In this document: positions 1 to 37,100 of the stretch, in pieces
Layout of the letters: each line of letters opens with the position of its first letter
Position numbering within the stretch: position 1 is the first letter of the stretch
Assembly (NCBI RefSeq): GCF_018320785.1
Contig: NC_054869.1
Span: 32,900,289-32,964,288 of the forward strand
Source of the DNA: Cheilinus undulatus
Taxonomy: Eukaryota; Chordata; Actinopteri; Labriformes; Labridae
Reading direction: 5' to 3'
Length of the DNA: 64,000 nucleotides
Position numbers and translations under genes: made by a program
Notes under the pieces: model-generated
What the model was told of the DNA's origin: nothing
What the model saw: the letters and a program-made list of their open reading frames with translations, nothing else
The model's database searches: none

Positions 1-24409
<24,409 letters not shown>

Positions 24410-24660
24410 TTCTGCAGGATTTCTCTCTCTGAAGAATCCCCGAAGAAGGAAAGGGGAAGGGGACAGCAGGAGGAATAGAGGTGATCTTGTTCTGTTTGTG
24501 CCCTAAACGTCCCTAAAAGTCAGATAGGATGGGCAGTAGTAGGTTGGCTGGGTAGCTTGCGTTGGTATCACACGAATCCAGTGACTGCTCCCATTCAGTA
24601 GCCCCCCTACGCCAGTCCTGAATCAAAAACTCCGCACCTCCGCCAAGAAAACTAGTCCTC
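24410..24660 (-). promoter_or_regulatory. cltcl1: Likely 5' leader and core promoter area of the clathrin gene
   Basis: Immediately upstream of the start codon the minus strand shows long pyrimidine runs (CCTCCTGCTGTCCCCTTCCC, TTTCCTTCTTC) without an obvious TATA box, as expected of a housekeeping leader. Farther out, near 24905-24955, there are a GC-box-like CGCCCCACC, an octamer-like ATGCAAA and a CCAAT. The transcription start is not determined. Confidence 0.4.
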
Positions 24661-26739
24661 CTCAACTACTACTGAGCCTTGTGTATGAAACAGCCCGTCG
24701 TCGTGCCGTGTAAGGATACTGGGCTGTCCTAAAAATCGACACTGTGATATTAGAAGTGATGACTTCGCTCGAGTAACCCTTTACGAGGGGCTTCCCCCTT
24801 TTTTTTGTTTCAGCGCTGTCAATAAGCAGTCGGATGTGCGGTTTGTACCCCTCCGCCCCAACCCCTTCCCCCTTCCTTTCCACCAACTTCGAAATCAGGG
24901 CTCGTGACAATCGCCCCACCTTTGCATGATTCCTGCAAAATCATACACCCAATGATAATTTTAAAAGTGTGTTTTTAAAAAGTGTTTATGTGATATAGAG
25001 GGTTGTTGGTGAAGATTTTCTCTTTGAAGAGCTGCATCGTTTTATTACAGGTTCTAATTTATGGCCCCTCCAGTCTCCCATCATCACGATTGTCCCCTTT
25101 TTCACTAGCACCAAGCTTTTGCACTGATTTGCATAAAAATGCTTTAAAAGTGGGGTTTATTAAAGAAAACCTCATTTATGTTGTACACTGCACTTCATTT
25201 GATTGAAAAAGTTTTTTTTAGCTGTGTACAGTTAAATTATGAACTCCAAAAATATGAGTATTTGCAACTGCAATTTTGTTGTTGTTGTTTGTTTCATCTG
25301 GCTTTTTTAGATTTATTCTGGAGCATTTTGCCTTTTTGAGAGGACATGACACTGGATAGCGCCAAAAATCAGGGAGCCCTAAGATAGAGGTCATTATAGA
25401 TGTGCATCAAGTATGAGTCATATTTCTGAAATTAATTTCAATAATTAAGATGTGTATTTTGAATGTAAATGGGGGGCAAAAAAGCACACATTGAGGTTTT
25501 AATTGTCTAAAATAAGGTCCCTGGGTGGACCCCTAGTTCCAACAGCAAGGTCCAAGTCCCTCAAAAAGACTAAAATGTCTATATATCCAAAAAAAATTAT
25601 TTAAGTAGAGGTCTTTAAACAAACTGAAACAATAAATTAGTGGATTGCTGTAAAATTATTATCACTGTTATTAACTGAAATGGCATGCGGTAAACAAAAA
25701 AATAGAATTTTTGGCAGAGGAGCAGATATAGCACCAATGAAAGTATAAACTTTTTTAAAGCTACACTTGGCCAGTAGACATGTTTGAATGCTAAAAGTTG
25801 TGAGTTTGAGTTAGGATGCTCCTCTAAGAGATGATGAAGTACTGTTCGGTACTTTTGTATAATCGATTTGGGTCTGATCTTATTTCTAACCATGATTACT
25901 TTGAGCAGAATGGTGAAGGGCTTCATTTTAGTCTTTGCCTGGGGCCTCAAAATTAATGACCAAAGCCTCCCCATGTAAAGGACACAAGAACAAGTCCTCT
26001 GGCCACCCTAGAGGTACAAGATAAAGTGTCCATGGAGCCCCTCAAGTAGAGAAAACAAGATAAAGTGCCTTTCAGGGTTGTCCTCCAGCAGAGAATGAGA
26101 TAAAGCTTACTCCATGGGGCCTTTCCAGTAAAGTAAATGTCATAACTTGCCCTTATGATGCTCTTATAATGAAAACATTTTTGCCGTACTTGCTGGAAAA
26201 CTTTCTTTCAGGTGACTCTGCCTATGCAGCTGGTGCTCCTCACACTACAGACACAGAAAGTTTGAAGTTTAAAATGATTAAAGATCTTTGCAAAACAGAT
26301 TTACATTTTTTATGCAGCTAGTAAATTTTAGGGTATCATGTTGAGTCCTGAAACTTATGCAGTTAAAGACTTTTGCATTTGATCAGGGGACATTAAAACT
26401 TATTTTTTCATTAAATGATGGACAGTTTTAGTTTTAGGCAAAGGAAGGAATTGTTTGGGACATTGTGCACCAAAATAAAAGCTATGAATCAAATGGGATG
26501 CATATAAATCAAAATTGAACTGATGATGATAAGCACTGAATGTGGTAAAATGGCATAAAATACATTCTAAAAACTAAGTTTTTTGCAGAACTGACACCTG
26601 TAGTGCACATACATTGTTTATTTCTAAGAGTTATGTCTTGTCTTGAGAACAAGAGCATGTCTAAGGGTGGGCATGGCCAGGCTGCTCTCCTTACATGAAA
26701 GGTTTGCCTTTGTTAGTACTTGAAATTGTGAATTCTGAA
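24661..26739. other. Intergenic, upstream of the clathrin gene
   Basis: From 24661 to about 24960 is relatively GC-rich and may still be promoter. Beyond that lies AT-rich DNA with no exon or named repeat recognised. Confidence 0.5.
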
Positions 26740-26957
26740 ATCTTTCTAAGTCGTTAAATTGAAGCTGAGACACTGAATTTTGAGTTTTCATTATCTGTAA
26801 GCCTTAATCATTAACATTTCAAGAAATAAAGGCTTGAAATATTTCACTCTATGTGTAATGAGTCTATATTATATGGTATATGGGTTTCACTTTTTGAAAT
26901 GAGTGACAAAAAATATTGAACTTTTTCATGATATTCTATTTTTTTAAATGTACCTGT
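26740..26957 (+). mobile_element. 3'-terminal fragment of the same Tc1 family as 7531-8770
   Basis: Contains TTTTCATTATCTGTAAGCC, AATAAAGGCTTGAAATATTT and the terminal CTTTTTCATGATATTCTATT followed by ACCTGTA, matching the end of the copy at 8581-8770. The left part of the element is missing. Confidence 0.75.
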
Positions 26958-27170
26958 AAGTGACAGCTGACTGTCAGATAGATTGTAGTGCTGACTTCTG
27001 GCAGTAACTGTGGCAGCTAGTGAAATTGAAAGATGCGTTACTGTTCTTGGGGTCCTTTTGTGGTACTGTAGAAACATGCAAGATGCAAAAATCCAAGATG
27101 GCGGAGTCCATGGGCCTCCCTCTGTATGTATGAATAAAAGGCTAATACTAAGGTTATACAGATAAATGTA

Positions 27171-27449
27171 CAGTGCTTAACAAATTTATTAGACCACCTG
27201 TCATATTTGTCTCAACAACCATCCAGCATCATGAAGTGCTTTAATTTGGACTCTTTCATTTTCACTGAGCTCTCCACGTTTTACCATTTTGAACAGGAAT
27301 GAAGAGTTTCAAACTGAATTCACCTTTTTATACCCAAATTTGTTGTAATTTTTGTCATAAAAGCCAAATTATACTGACATTGACTGGTTTTAAAAAAGAC
27401 AATAAAAGGGTAAAGCATCCAAGGGGATGAATATTTCTTATAGGCACTG
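27171..27449. mobile_element. Composite Tc1-type MITE
   Basis: The first 170 bp match the MITE at 12372 (CAGTGCTTAACAAATTTATT, then CATCCAGCATCATGAAGTGC). The right part is unlike it and ends ATTTCTTATAGGCACTG as in another fish Tc1 family. TA flanks both ends. Either a recombinant MITE or two overlapping fragments. Confidence 0.65.
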
Positions 27450-30316
27450 TACATAAAGAGAGAATATATGAGCCTTAAGTTGTTTAACTAGACATGTGAG
27501 GTGAAATCAGACAGTTATTTATTCTTGTATGTAAGCACACATACTTCAGGTCGCCTCTGCATAAGTCACTGCCACAGTTGGGCCCCCCAAGTCATAAAAG
27601 CCTGGCTTCACTGCTTGAGACATGCTAAACCGTTGAGATGCAGAGACTCTCAGTTATATCCTTACTCATGTGAGAGGTGCTGACCAACTGCTTGCTCACA
27701 TTTGAGTATTTTCTATTGCTATGTAGTTCTGTGGCTATGTTAATTGAGCAGAGATGATTCAAAATATTTTCTCCACTTGCCATGCAAAATCAAGAAGGGC
27801 CTCATGTTACTCTTTGCGGTGAACCTCTGAACTATTTAATGGAGTATTAGTAAATAAAGAGAGATAGGCTGCTGTATGTTATGTTATTTAATCCCAGGAT
27901 GTTGCAAAGGTCAGAGTGCTGGAACTGTATCAGTTTTTAATCCTAACAGTAATCCTGCAGCAGAGCAGAAGATGCCTTACACCTTCATAAATGACACTGG
28001 CTTATTCTCATTTATACCACCAGCCCACGCAAATACAACAGCTACTGAACCAGACTTTGCCCCCAGGCCCTCCTAAGATCTATGGTGTAATACAAGTAAA
28101 ACTCAAAAACCAAGTACAAAAAGGTAAGTGATATTATAAATGTTTTTTGGCAGGAAAAAAACATTGCACTTATTTTGTACATTTTTCATCAGCTTCAGGT
28201 ATCTAACAGCTAAACTAGATTTAACAGCGTTACAATCAACACCATGATATCTTAGATTTAAGAAATGTAGTTTTATATAAGAGGGATTATGGAGTAAAAT
28301 AACAGAGAATGGATTCTGCCATGTTTGCTGACAAGCCAGGATTTAGGATTTATGGTTTGGCTGCAGAGGAGGTGGTTTCACTCTGACAGGAAGCAGGTGT
28401 AACCAACAGCATCTGGTAAGTGGCCAGAGAAGGGCCACACAAATACACACACCCACAGAGCCCACAGTGTCCTACTTAAAGCCACAAACCCTAAGATAAC
28501 CACACTGACCCTCGCTGGCAGGGATCCATCACAAAAAAAGCGTAGAAATTACTTCATCAACAAGCAGCATTTCATAAATTAGTACATCTCCTACTAGGCA
28601 TATATTAATAAGACCGCAAATAATGATGGTGCTTTAAGTTAGCTGCTCCTTAACAACTGTAGGGGATTAAAAGGGAACTGCAGTTAAAGACATAAAAAAT
28701 GCCTTCTACCTCATCCTCTTTGAAAATTTTGTACTCAATGTACCCTGCTGCTTGTCGGGGTTTTGTACTCATCCTTGTGTTTTTATTGTTTGGCCTTCCT
28801 TAAACAATACAAGGATGGAACAGTGATATATGAGGTATTCCACTGACCCTTCTTGAACTCACTCCTCTGATTCAAAGAAAACAATCATCATGGCCTTGAA
28901 TTTATACTTACTTTGTCATGCTCCTTCATCCTTGAGTGATGATGATGTTTTACAGTACACTGACTGCTGTTTTGTCAGAAGTTTTGGGATAACTTTGGCA
29001 CACACTTGTTTCATGTTCAAATTTTCAGGAAAAATTTGCCATTTCTGCTATCATTCTTATACCGAGTTAACCATCATTTTACACAATTTGTTCAATTTGT
29101 TGAACGTTCTCAGAATTTTTTGAACGTTCATGGTCTTGGACATCCCTTCTGCCTTCACAAAATCTCATGTTTCATTCAAACAAACGTGTACGTTACATGC
29201 AGTGTTCCTCACACACCTCAGTTAATTAACAAAAAGATTCAGCTGCTGCTTTGTTCAATTTCACCCAAAAATTTCAAGTTAATGCATTGCTCAACTTCCA
29301 AGCAAATCATTTTCCGACACCTTGGCAAAAACATGTGCACTTAAATCAGTAGCTAGCAGTGAACTTAAGATGTCACTTACTGGAAATTTACTGCAGTTGT
29401 GTGTGAATACCTAACCTTTGATACTCTATGACTATGTTTGGTTTTATCCTCATAACTACAATCTTATTATTTAGTAGCCATACTTAACATCTTATCTATG
29501 TTCTCTACTGACTCCAAAAACTGTTAGTAGCTGAAACCGTCATTCTCATGGATTCATCATGAATGAAATTCCTTGAACTCACTGTCTTTGGTAAAAGAGC
29601 TTTTAATCGTCAGTTTGGGAGATTTTAAAGCTACAAATACAGAACATTAGACCACTGTATGCACATGTTTTCTACTGAAAGCTACTGGCTTGCTGATTGA
29701 TGTAACCTTTGTTTGTCGAATGTGCAGAACTTATCATGCTGTTGTCTTGGCCAGGACTCCCATGTAAAAATATCTCAGTGGGTAAACTCCTGGATGAATA
29801 AAGGTTAGGCATGCACACTGGGACTAGTCCAGTTAAAGTGCCCAATTGAGCTATAGTGTAGCTCCATTTAACTATGCATGTAAATGTACTGATTGACATA
29901 CAGTGTTACAGTACACTTATAATCACCTTCAATGACAGGAACGTCCTGACTGTTATATTCAGACAGTGACACACTGTTTCCACAGGACAGCAGCTGATGC
30001 TGTGCAGTCTTTGTTAACATGATGGAGTAATCAACAAATAGCAGATCCTGTTTTCATGTCAACGGTTTTGGCATTGACTTAATCTTATTTAAGGCTGCAG
30101 TGAATTCAACATTTGTGCTCTTTTATAGAAATGTAAAGACAACAGCATTTAAGTTGTACAACCTATTTCGTAGTGGTGTAATCATGTTTTGTGACACAGA
30201 ATATACGGTAAGATACTTTTTTTCAAGTGTAAAAATTGTGAGTGCAAACCTCATATACCTCATAGAAATATAACATGATAGAACATGCAGTAGTGTTGAA
30301 ATGTGGAAGTGCAGTT
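27450..30316. other. Intergenic, downstream of blnk
   Basis: Should contain the blnk 3' UTR, but no convincing AATAAA on the minus strand near the stop codon was found. Nothing else is recognised; the frames at 28890-29344 show no family resemblance. Confidence 0.45.
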
Positions 30317-31109
30317 TTATGGGCGTGCAGGGTGGGTTAAATAAGCCGTGTGCTTGGCCTGGCTCTTGCTGTCTATCAGGAGCAGCTGGTTATTCTTGTG
30401 GTGGGAAATCATCTCCTCAAGGGTGACGAAAATCTGAGAGAGAGAAGGAAGGATTAAAGAAAAGCCTGAAGCTTTCTCATAAAGCTGCATTTTTCCCAGA
30501 GTCTTGCTCCCTGATTTATCTCTCTCTCCTCTGAAACCGTTCTCATATTGTCTCACCTCTTCGTTCTTCTTGCCCTCTTTCCCAAGGGCGTAACCTTGAG
30601 TATCCCCTAGGAAGCGGATGGGGATGTTGTACACCTTCTGCTGGTAGAGCACAGCCAAGGTGTACGGCTGCCGGGCGCTCTGGGCTGAACTGTGTCGGAT
30701 GAGAAATGCACCATCCTGAAACAAAAGGGAGGAAAAATCAGGGACAAATTTACACAGAGAAGGGGACATTTAAAAATGTGCAAGCAGCAGGAAGGTAAAT
30801 GTAAAATTGAAGGGCTGAGTAAGAATTTAGACAACATCATGCAGAGTGAGTGTTGGAAAGAGAAGCCCTGAAGATGTCTGACTCAGATTTGGCTTTTAGC
30901 TGTGAATGAATTACAGCAAAGGCATGTACATAAACAATCAAATACAACACTCTCGCCTTAAGACCTTTGTTTGAAAGCTCCAAAATATGATTATAGTCAG
31001 ATGTGATTATTTTCATAATCATAAATCATGTTTGCCTTACCTTGTTGACCCTCTCCAAGAGATCCTCAGCTTTCTTTCTGTTGCAGTCTCCAGCGAACCA
31101 TTCTTTGTT
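30317..31109 (-). CDS. blnk: blnk SH2 domain exons (residues 263-376)
   Basis: Three exons: 31109-31041 (NKEWFAGDCNRKKAEDLLER), 30715-30557 and 30433-30317. The SH2 carries the phosphotyrosine-binding arginine in DGAFLIRHSS (R292), then QPYTLAVLYQQKVYNIPIRF and LLLIDSKS, and ends LTHPARP at a TAA stop. In BLNK this domain anchors the adaptor to BTK, HPK1 and other phosphoproteins. Confidence 0.93.
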
Positions 31110-34100
31110 CTGCAATGCAAAAAAATTTAAAAGTTAGGAGATCCTGAAAATCTTGACTGAAAACTTCCATTAAGATCAATATCTTACCTCATGCCCCAAC
31201 TGCTTTGCTGTCCTGATTACACCAGAGGAAACTAAAAATAGAGAGAAAGCACGTTATTTGAGTAAAGGGTAATGAAATACAGATCTTGTAAATGTTTGGA
31301 TTATGTTAAACTGTGAATACTCCCAATGATCTGTATTTGGAGTGATGCGTAATTGTTTAATCAAATGTGATCTTACCCACAGGTTTGGTGTCTGCTGGAG
31401 GAGGAGCTGGATGGCTAAAATAAAGCAGCAAAATTAATGATATATGTAGGATTGTCAAAATTAGTGCTACTTGGATATTTTTTTACTTGTTGATTTAAAA
31501 CAATGAAATAACTGCTATTTTAATGATCAATAGTATCAACATGCATACAGAAAGTCTTAATAAATCTACATCTAACTAAAGACTAACAAAGTTAGTCCGT
31601 GATGGTGAGTTTTCAAATGTCTTTTTTCCATTTATTGATCCTTATTCTCATTTACAACATAATAGGAAACAACATCTTTAAACTATTTGTCCTCTAGAAT
31701 TGGAAAATAGTTCACAGTATGACAGGACTAGATCCATCCTTTATCTCACTCTATCCAACTATTGGAAAACAAAAGGAGAAAATGACTTGAAGACCAGCTG
31801 AGATGGTACTGCAGCAAAAGCATTAATACTTAAAAATTAGGGCTATGCACCTTCGATGCATTATTTGTGATGCAATAAAGTAATTTTGTCATAATGTAAA
31901 ATATTTAACACTTTCAAAAGTGTGGTTTAACTATATGAAGTGCAGACTAATAAAGACACTTTCAAACTAGATATGAGCTAACAGTGTCAACTTTGCAGCG
32001 TATTTTACTTCACCATAGGTGTAACTTTATCTTAACAACCTGGTTGAAGCTCCAGTCTCTTGTTGTTCTTGCCAATAAGAAAAGATCATATTTTACTGTA
32101 CAACTCCTTAGTAGCTACTCAGTATTTTAAGTAAACTTTAAATTAAATACTTAATAATATATTTTTACTTTAGAGGATTTATGGAAACGTATTTTTACCT
32201 TTATCTAAGCCAACCAGAGTAACGGTACTTTTACATTTACTTAAGTAAGTTTTAACCGGAGTAACTGTACTTTTACATTTACTTAAGTAAGTTTTAACTG
32301 GAGTAACTGTACTTTTACATTTACTGAGGTAAGTTTTAACCAGAGTAACTGTACTTTTACATTAACTTAAGTAAGTTTTAACTGGAGTAACTGTACTTTT
32401 ACATTTACTGAGGTAAGTTTTAACCAGAGTAACTGTACTTTTACATTTACTTAAGTAAGTTTTAACTGGAGTAACTGTACTTTTACATTTACTTAAGTAA
32501 GTTTTAATCAGAGTAACTGTACTTTTACATTTACTTAAGTAAGTTTTAACTGGAGTAACTGTACTTTTACATTTACTTAAGTAAGTTTTAACTGGAGTAA
32601 CTGTACTTTTACTTTTACTTAAGTAGGTTTTAACCAGAGTAACTGTACTTTTAAGTTTACTTAAGTAAGTTTAAACCAGAGTAACTGTACTTTTACATTT
32701 ACCTAAGTAAGTTTTAACTGGAGTAACTGTACTTTTACATTTACTTAAGTAAGTTTTAACTGGAGTAACTGTACTTTTACATTTACTTAAGTAAGTTTTA
32801 ACTGGAGTAACTGTACTTTTACTTTTACTTAAGTAAGTTTTAACCAGAGTAACTGTACTTTTACGTTTACTTAAGTAAGTTTAAACCAGAGTAACTGTAC
32901 TTTTACATTTACTTAAGTAAGTTTTAACCAGAGTAACTGTACTTTTACGTTTACTTAAGTAAGTTTTAACTAGAGTAACTGTACTTTTACTTAAGTAAGT
33001 TTTAACCAGAGTAACTGTACTTTTACCTTTACCTAAGTCAACCAGAGTAACTATATTTTTACCTAAGCACAACAGTTGTGCAATTTTCCACCTCTGCATA
33101 TTTCTTTTTCAATCCATGACCTTTTCCATCCCTTTTCTGAGGTAAAAGTACATTTGAGCCACTCAAAGTTCCTTATTTTGCTCTGTATCCAAACAGGAAA
33201 TCAGTTACATTTTCTTCAAGAAAGTGAAAGAAAATTTCAAAATTAAATAAAACAGTTTTGAATATAAAAGATGAAATCTAAACATGTGACAAAAATAAGA
33301 CTTAACTGCAATTATACATAAAACTTTTTTTGGATTAATTGCATTTCCAAATTCTATCATTTGACATCCCTAGATGATATTTGGAAAAAAAAGACACATT
33401 TATGTAAAATTAGACCTTAAGGTCCCCCCATATAGCTTGAATGGAATTATCCTTGTTTCATAAGCATGCGTCCAACTAGGGGTCAATAGGCTCTTTTGAA
33501 CAAATCACTGATTATTCAACTAGTTGAGGGCATCGCTAATTTGGGCAGTGTGCAGGAAATTTCCTGCCATTTTTCAGAACTGTAAACAATTAGTTTTCCA
33601 ACATTGGGAACCTAGGACTTCTATTTTCATAAATGTAGTATCCAAACAGTTATCAATACTGTTTGGATACTGGTATCATCAGTGAGTTTAAAATTCTGGT
33701 ATTGTGAAAACCCTTGTTATACACTGAATATAACAGGGATGTAGAAATGCATTTACAGAAAGAGTCAAGTGTGAAAACGATTGGCACACCTCCTTCAATC
33801 TCTTAGTATCCCCTCTCTTACCTCAGCTTAACTTCCTTCAGGTTAGCAGGCAGAGGGGGTTTAGAGTGAGTAGGTGGAGGGACTTTGGTGGGAAATGTGA
33901 CTCTCCTCACTTCAGCTGAATAAGATATAGAAAAGAGAAACAAGCTCTCTTTATCATTAAGGCTGTGTTTACTGAAGTGTGATTGTTTATATGAGAAAAT
34001 AATATGTGAGCGTTACCTGTTTTTATCTCATTTTGGGAAGGCAATGATGAGGTGAGGTTAATTTTCTGAGTAGAAAAAAGAAATAATGCGTAAGTATGAG

Positions 34101-37100
34101 TATTTCCATTTCTAATCCAGCCTAAATCGTCCTTTAAAAGAGGGCAGAGATTAGTATAAGGAAATAATAAGCACTGAGATGAAGAGACACACTCACAGAT
34201 GGAGGCCTGGGTACTGGAGGCTTCACTCTGCAGACAGAGAAGCTTCAGCTTAGTTTATGTTTGTGTATACTTATTCACTGAATGCTACAACTGTGTCATA
34301 TTTTGTTGCAGCAGCATCAATGCCTGATGTGGCATGATGATTGAAATAATTAAGACATGCAGATTTCAGTTACTTCAGGTCACTGCACTATGGGGTTTGA
34401 TACAGGTTCAGGTGCACTTACAAAGGTTTAGGTGAAGGAAGCGTTGTTTTTGGAGACTGAGACATCCTCACTGGTGCACGAGGGGCAGGAGCACAAGTTG
34501 AGGAGCAGAAGGAGAAAATTGTTTTGGTAAGATATTCAGTCATCTAAAAGTATATTAATGCTGCCTATCACAAAACTGTTACAGCTAGCTTTAAATACAA
34601 AAGATAAGCTCCTTCTTGTGGAGAGTGATGCAACCCACCATCTGTCGGCTCCAAATACAAGCCATCATTGACCTCCTGAAACATAAAGGGATAAGTGTTG
34701 TCAGCCCATGATCATGTATAGCCACTTATCTGTCAATATGAATACACACTGGATGATAGTGAGCTTTGTAGCAGTTTAGGCAATTCTGACATGAAAACAG
34801 TGGCCACAAAGGGCAACTGATCTGCCAAAATGACTTACATCTGGGACAAATGCAGCAATCTCAGAAATGAGAAAATCCAAAAGCATTTATAAATGTCTGC
34901 AATGACTGAAATGTGCTGCAAATGAAAAAGGTGTTGCAGAAACCATCAAGCGATATGCATTCCAGGGCTGCCCCAGCAGAACCCTGCTCAGCTGTCTGGC
35001 CTATACTCTGCAATCTTCAAGCAGTTGTTATCTTAAAGACCCTGTAAAGTGAAATCCAAAATGTGTGTTTTAACACACTAGATATGTTGGAATATGGTTG
35101 CTGCAAACATGTGAAAACATTGAGATCTACATGTGACTGAACTTTGGATTTAGACCATTTGGGAGTTTTTCACCTCTTTCCTGGCTTGGTTAAATTTTGG
35201 CGGGGCAAATATGATGTCACGAGCCCACAGTGGGGAATAGTCCCGCCCCTCTAACACTACAATATAAAATCACAGAGCAGTTCATCTCAGTACAGTCTGC
35301 TGTTAGCTGATGTTACTGCCTTTATTGAAAGTTAACAGTCAATTAAATGCTGATTTTTTTGTTCATTGTGAGGTAAATTTGCTAAATCTATCAGCCACAG
35401 TGGCCGATGGATCATTTAAAGCATCATAACAGAGATTTGAGCCAGGCAGCTGCGCTCTGATCATAAGGTCAAAGGGCAGGCTAATGGTGAGAGCTTTCCT
35501 CCATTCAGAGTTTTTCTCCTGAGTGGGCGTGGCTTCAGCTCATTCAACAGACACGCCCACACCATCCTGGAGAAGATTTTACTGCCTTTTTTTCAACATT
35601 TTGAAGCTTAATTTTATAAACTTGGAGCTGTTTTATTTGACTGAACTTTGAACTAGGGGTTCATAACAGAGTGACCTGTCATACAACAAACCTAAATCCA
35701 GATTTATTTTCACTTTGCAGGGTCTTTAAACTCACTTTCTGTTGTCAAACTGTGCTGCTCTCCACTTAAAACAAAAGATTCAGTGCCTGGTATCCCTCAC
35801 CATTTCCCATCAACAACTAACTGTTTCACTGAGATACCCTACAAGCCTGGGGCACTTGTGATACACAGGCTGGATCTGCGGCCATTGTCTAGTTGTGTAA
35901 CTTTCTGAATATGTGGTTTTTTTTGTTTGGTTTTTATTGTTTGTTTGTTTGTTTGTTTGGTAATTCATTAGATTTTGCATTTGACGCTAATTTGATGTTG
36001 ATATAGATGTTTAGAGCTTTGTGCAGCACGTTTATTCCATTTTCACCATGTTTCAGACATTGCACGTTTTGCTCTTTTTGCCTGCATTTCTGAAAAATTT
36101 GCATTGGTCCCAAATTTGCAAAACATTTTCATCAAATGGGTCTTTTTAGCCATTGCCAGTTAGCTGCCCTTGTTAGCCAACAGATGAAACATGACATTAT
36201 CTGACTTTACGTAGACTAGAACCATGACAGTTCTCCACGTTACAAGCTATTTATATTTGTTTGAGATATAGTTTGGGTTTATACTACTCTTTTGGTTCCC
36301 TGATTACAATATCAGAGCTTTTTTGGCCAATGAAACTTTATTGAATTTGTTACAAATGATAAATAATTGGCAGTCACTTCAAACACACACTCTTGGCCTC
36401 TGCTTTGTAGGTCCACCAAGTAACCCATCTGTGGTTAGCAGCATTGACTTGATAAATAGGTTTATTTCTAAGCCATGGCCTTATCAGTTCTCCAGACACC
36501 TTTTTATATATAAAATCAAGCACTGCTGCTTTATGTATCCCATAAATGATCAGCTCTCTGGTATCAGTAGCTCACGGATTAATCATATTCCTGTGGCCTG
36601 ACATTTTACAAAAGGGAGAAAATGAAGGAAGTAAACATGAGTAAAACCTGCCTGTTCTTCATCAGGATACAGGTACACATCTGAAATGCAAAGAGAAAAT
36701 AAAAGCATTGATCTGTGTCGTTGCAGCGAATGGCACTACATAGTTTTTCATGAGTGACCACAGCAGTGGAGAGATAGAAGAGCCCACATTTAAACACAGG
36801 TTAGAGGAGAATATTCATGGAAGGTCACTCATATTCTTCTCATAACCTTTGGCTTTAACTGTCCAGTCTTTTAAACCAAGTAATTCAAGCCAAATCTCAT
36901 TGCAAAGTAATGGGTTTTCTTTCCCAGCATGAAAAGAGGTTGTAGATCAGAGACACTACACTAGGTGGCACTCTTTGTTTAAGCCAGAGCTGCAAGCTCC
37001 TCTCAGCACTGCTTGTATTTACATATCTGTTCATAACAAACTACTGTTGGTGCTATAAATGTATAATGTTTCTGTGCACCAAGCTGAGTTTTTTGGAATA

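Noticed and set aside
28890..29344. Overlapping frames in the blnk-clathrin interval
   Set aside because: Composition is AT-driven (F, H, L rich), with no splice context and no recognised domain.
32214..33060. CRISPR-like regular repeats
   Set aside because: The repeats are directly adjacent with no unique spacers, and the DNA is clearly vertebrate.
32881..33099. Open frame with repeated VTLVKTYLSK on the minus strand
   Set aside because: The 42-bp minisatellite length is a multiple of three, so open frames are automatic. No gene context or splice support.
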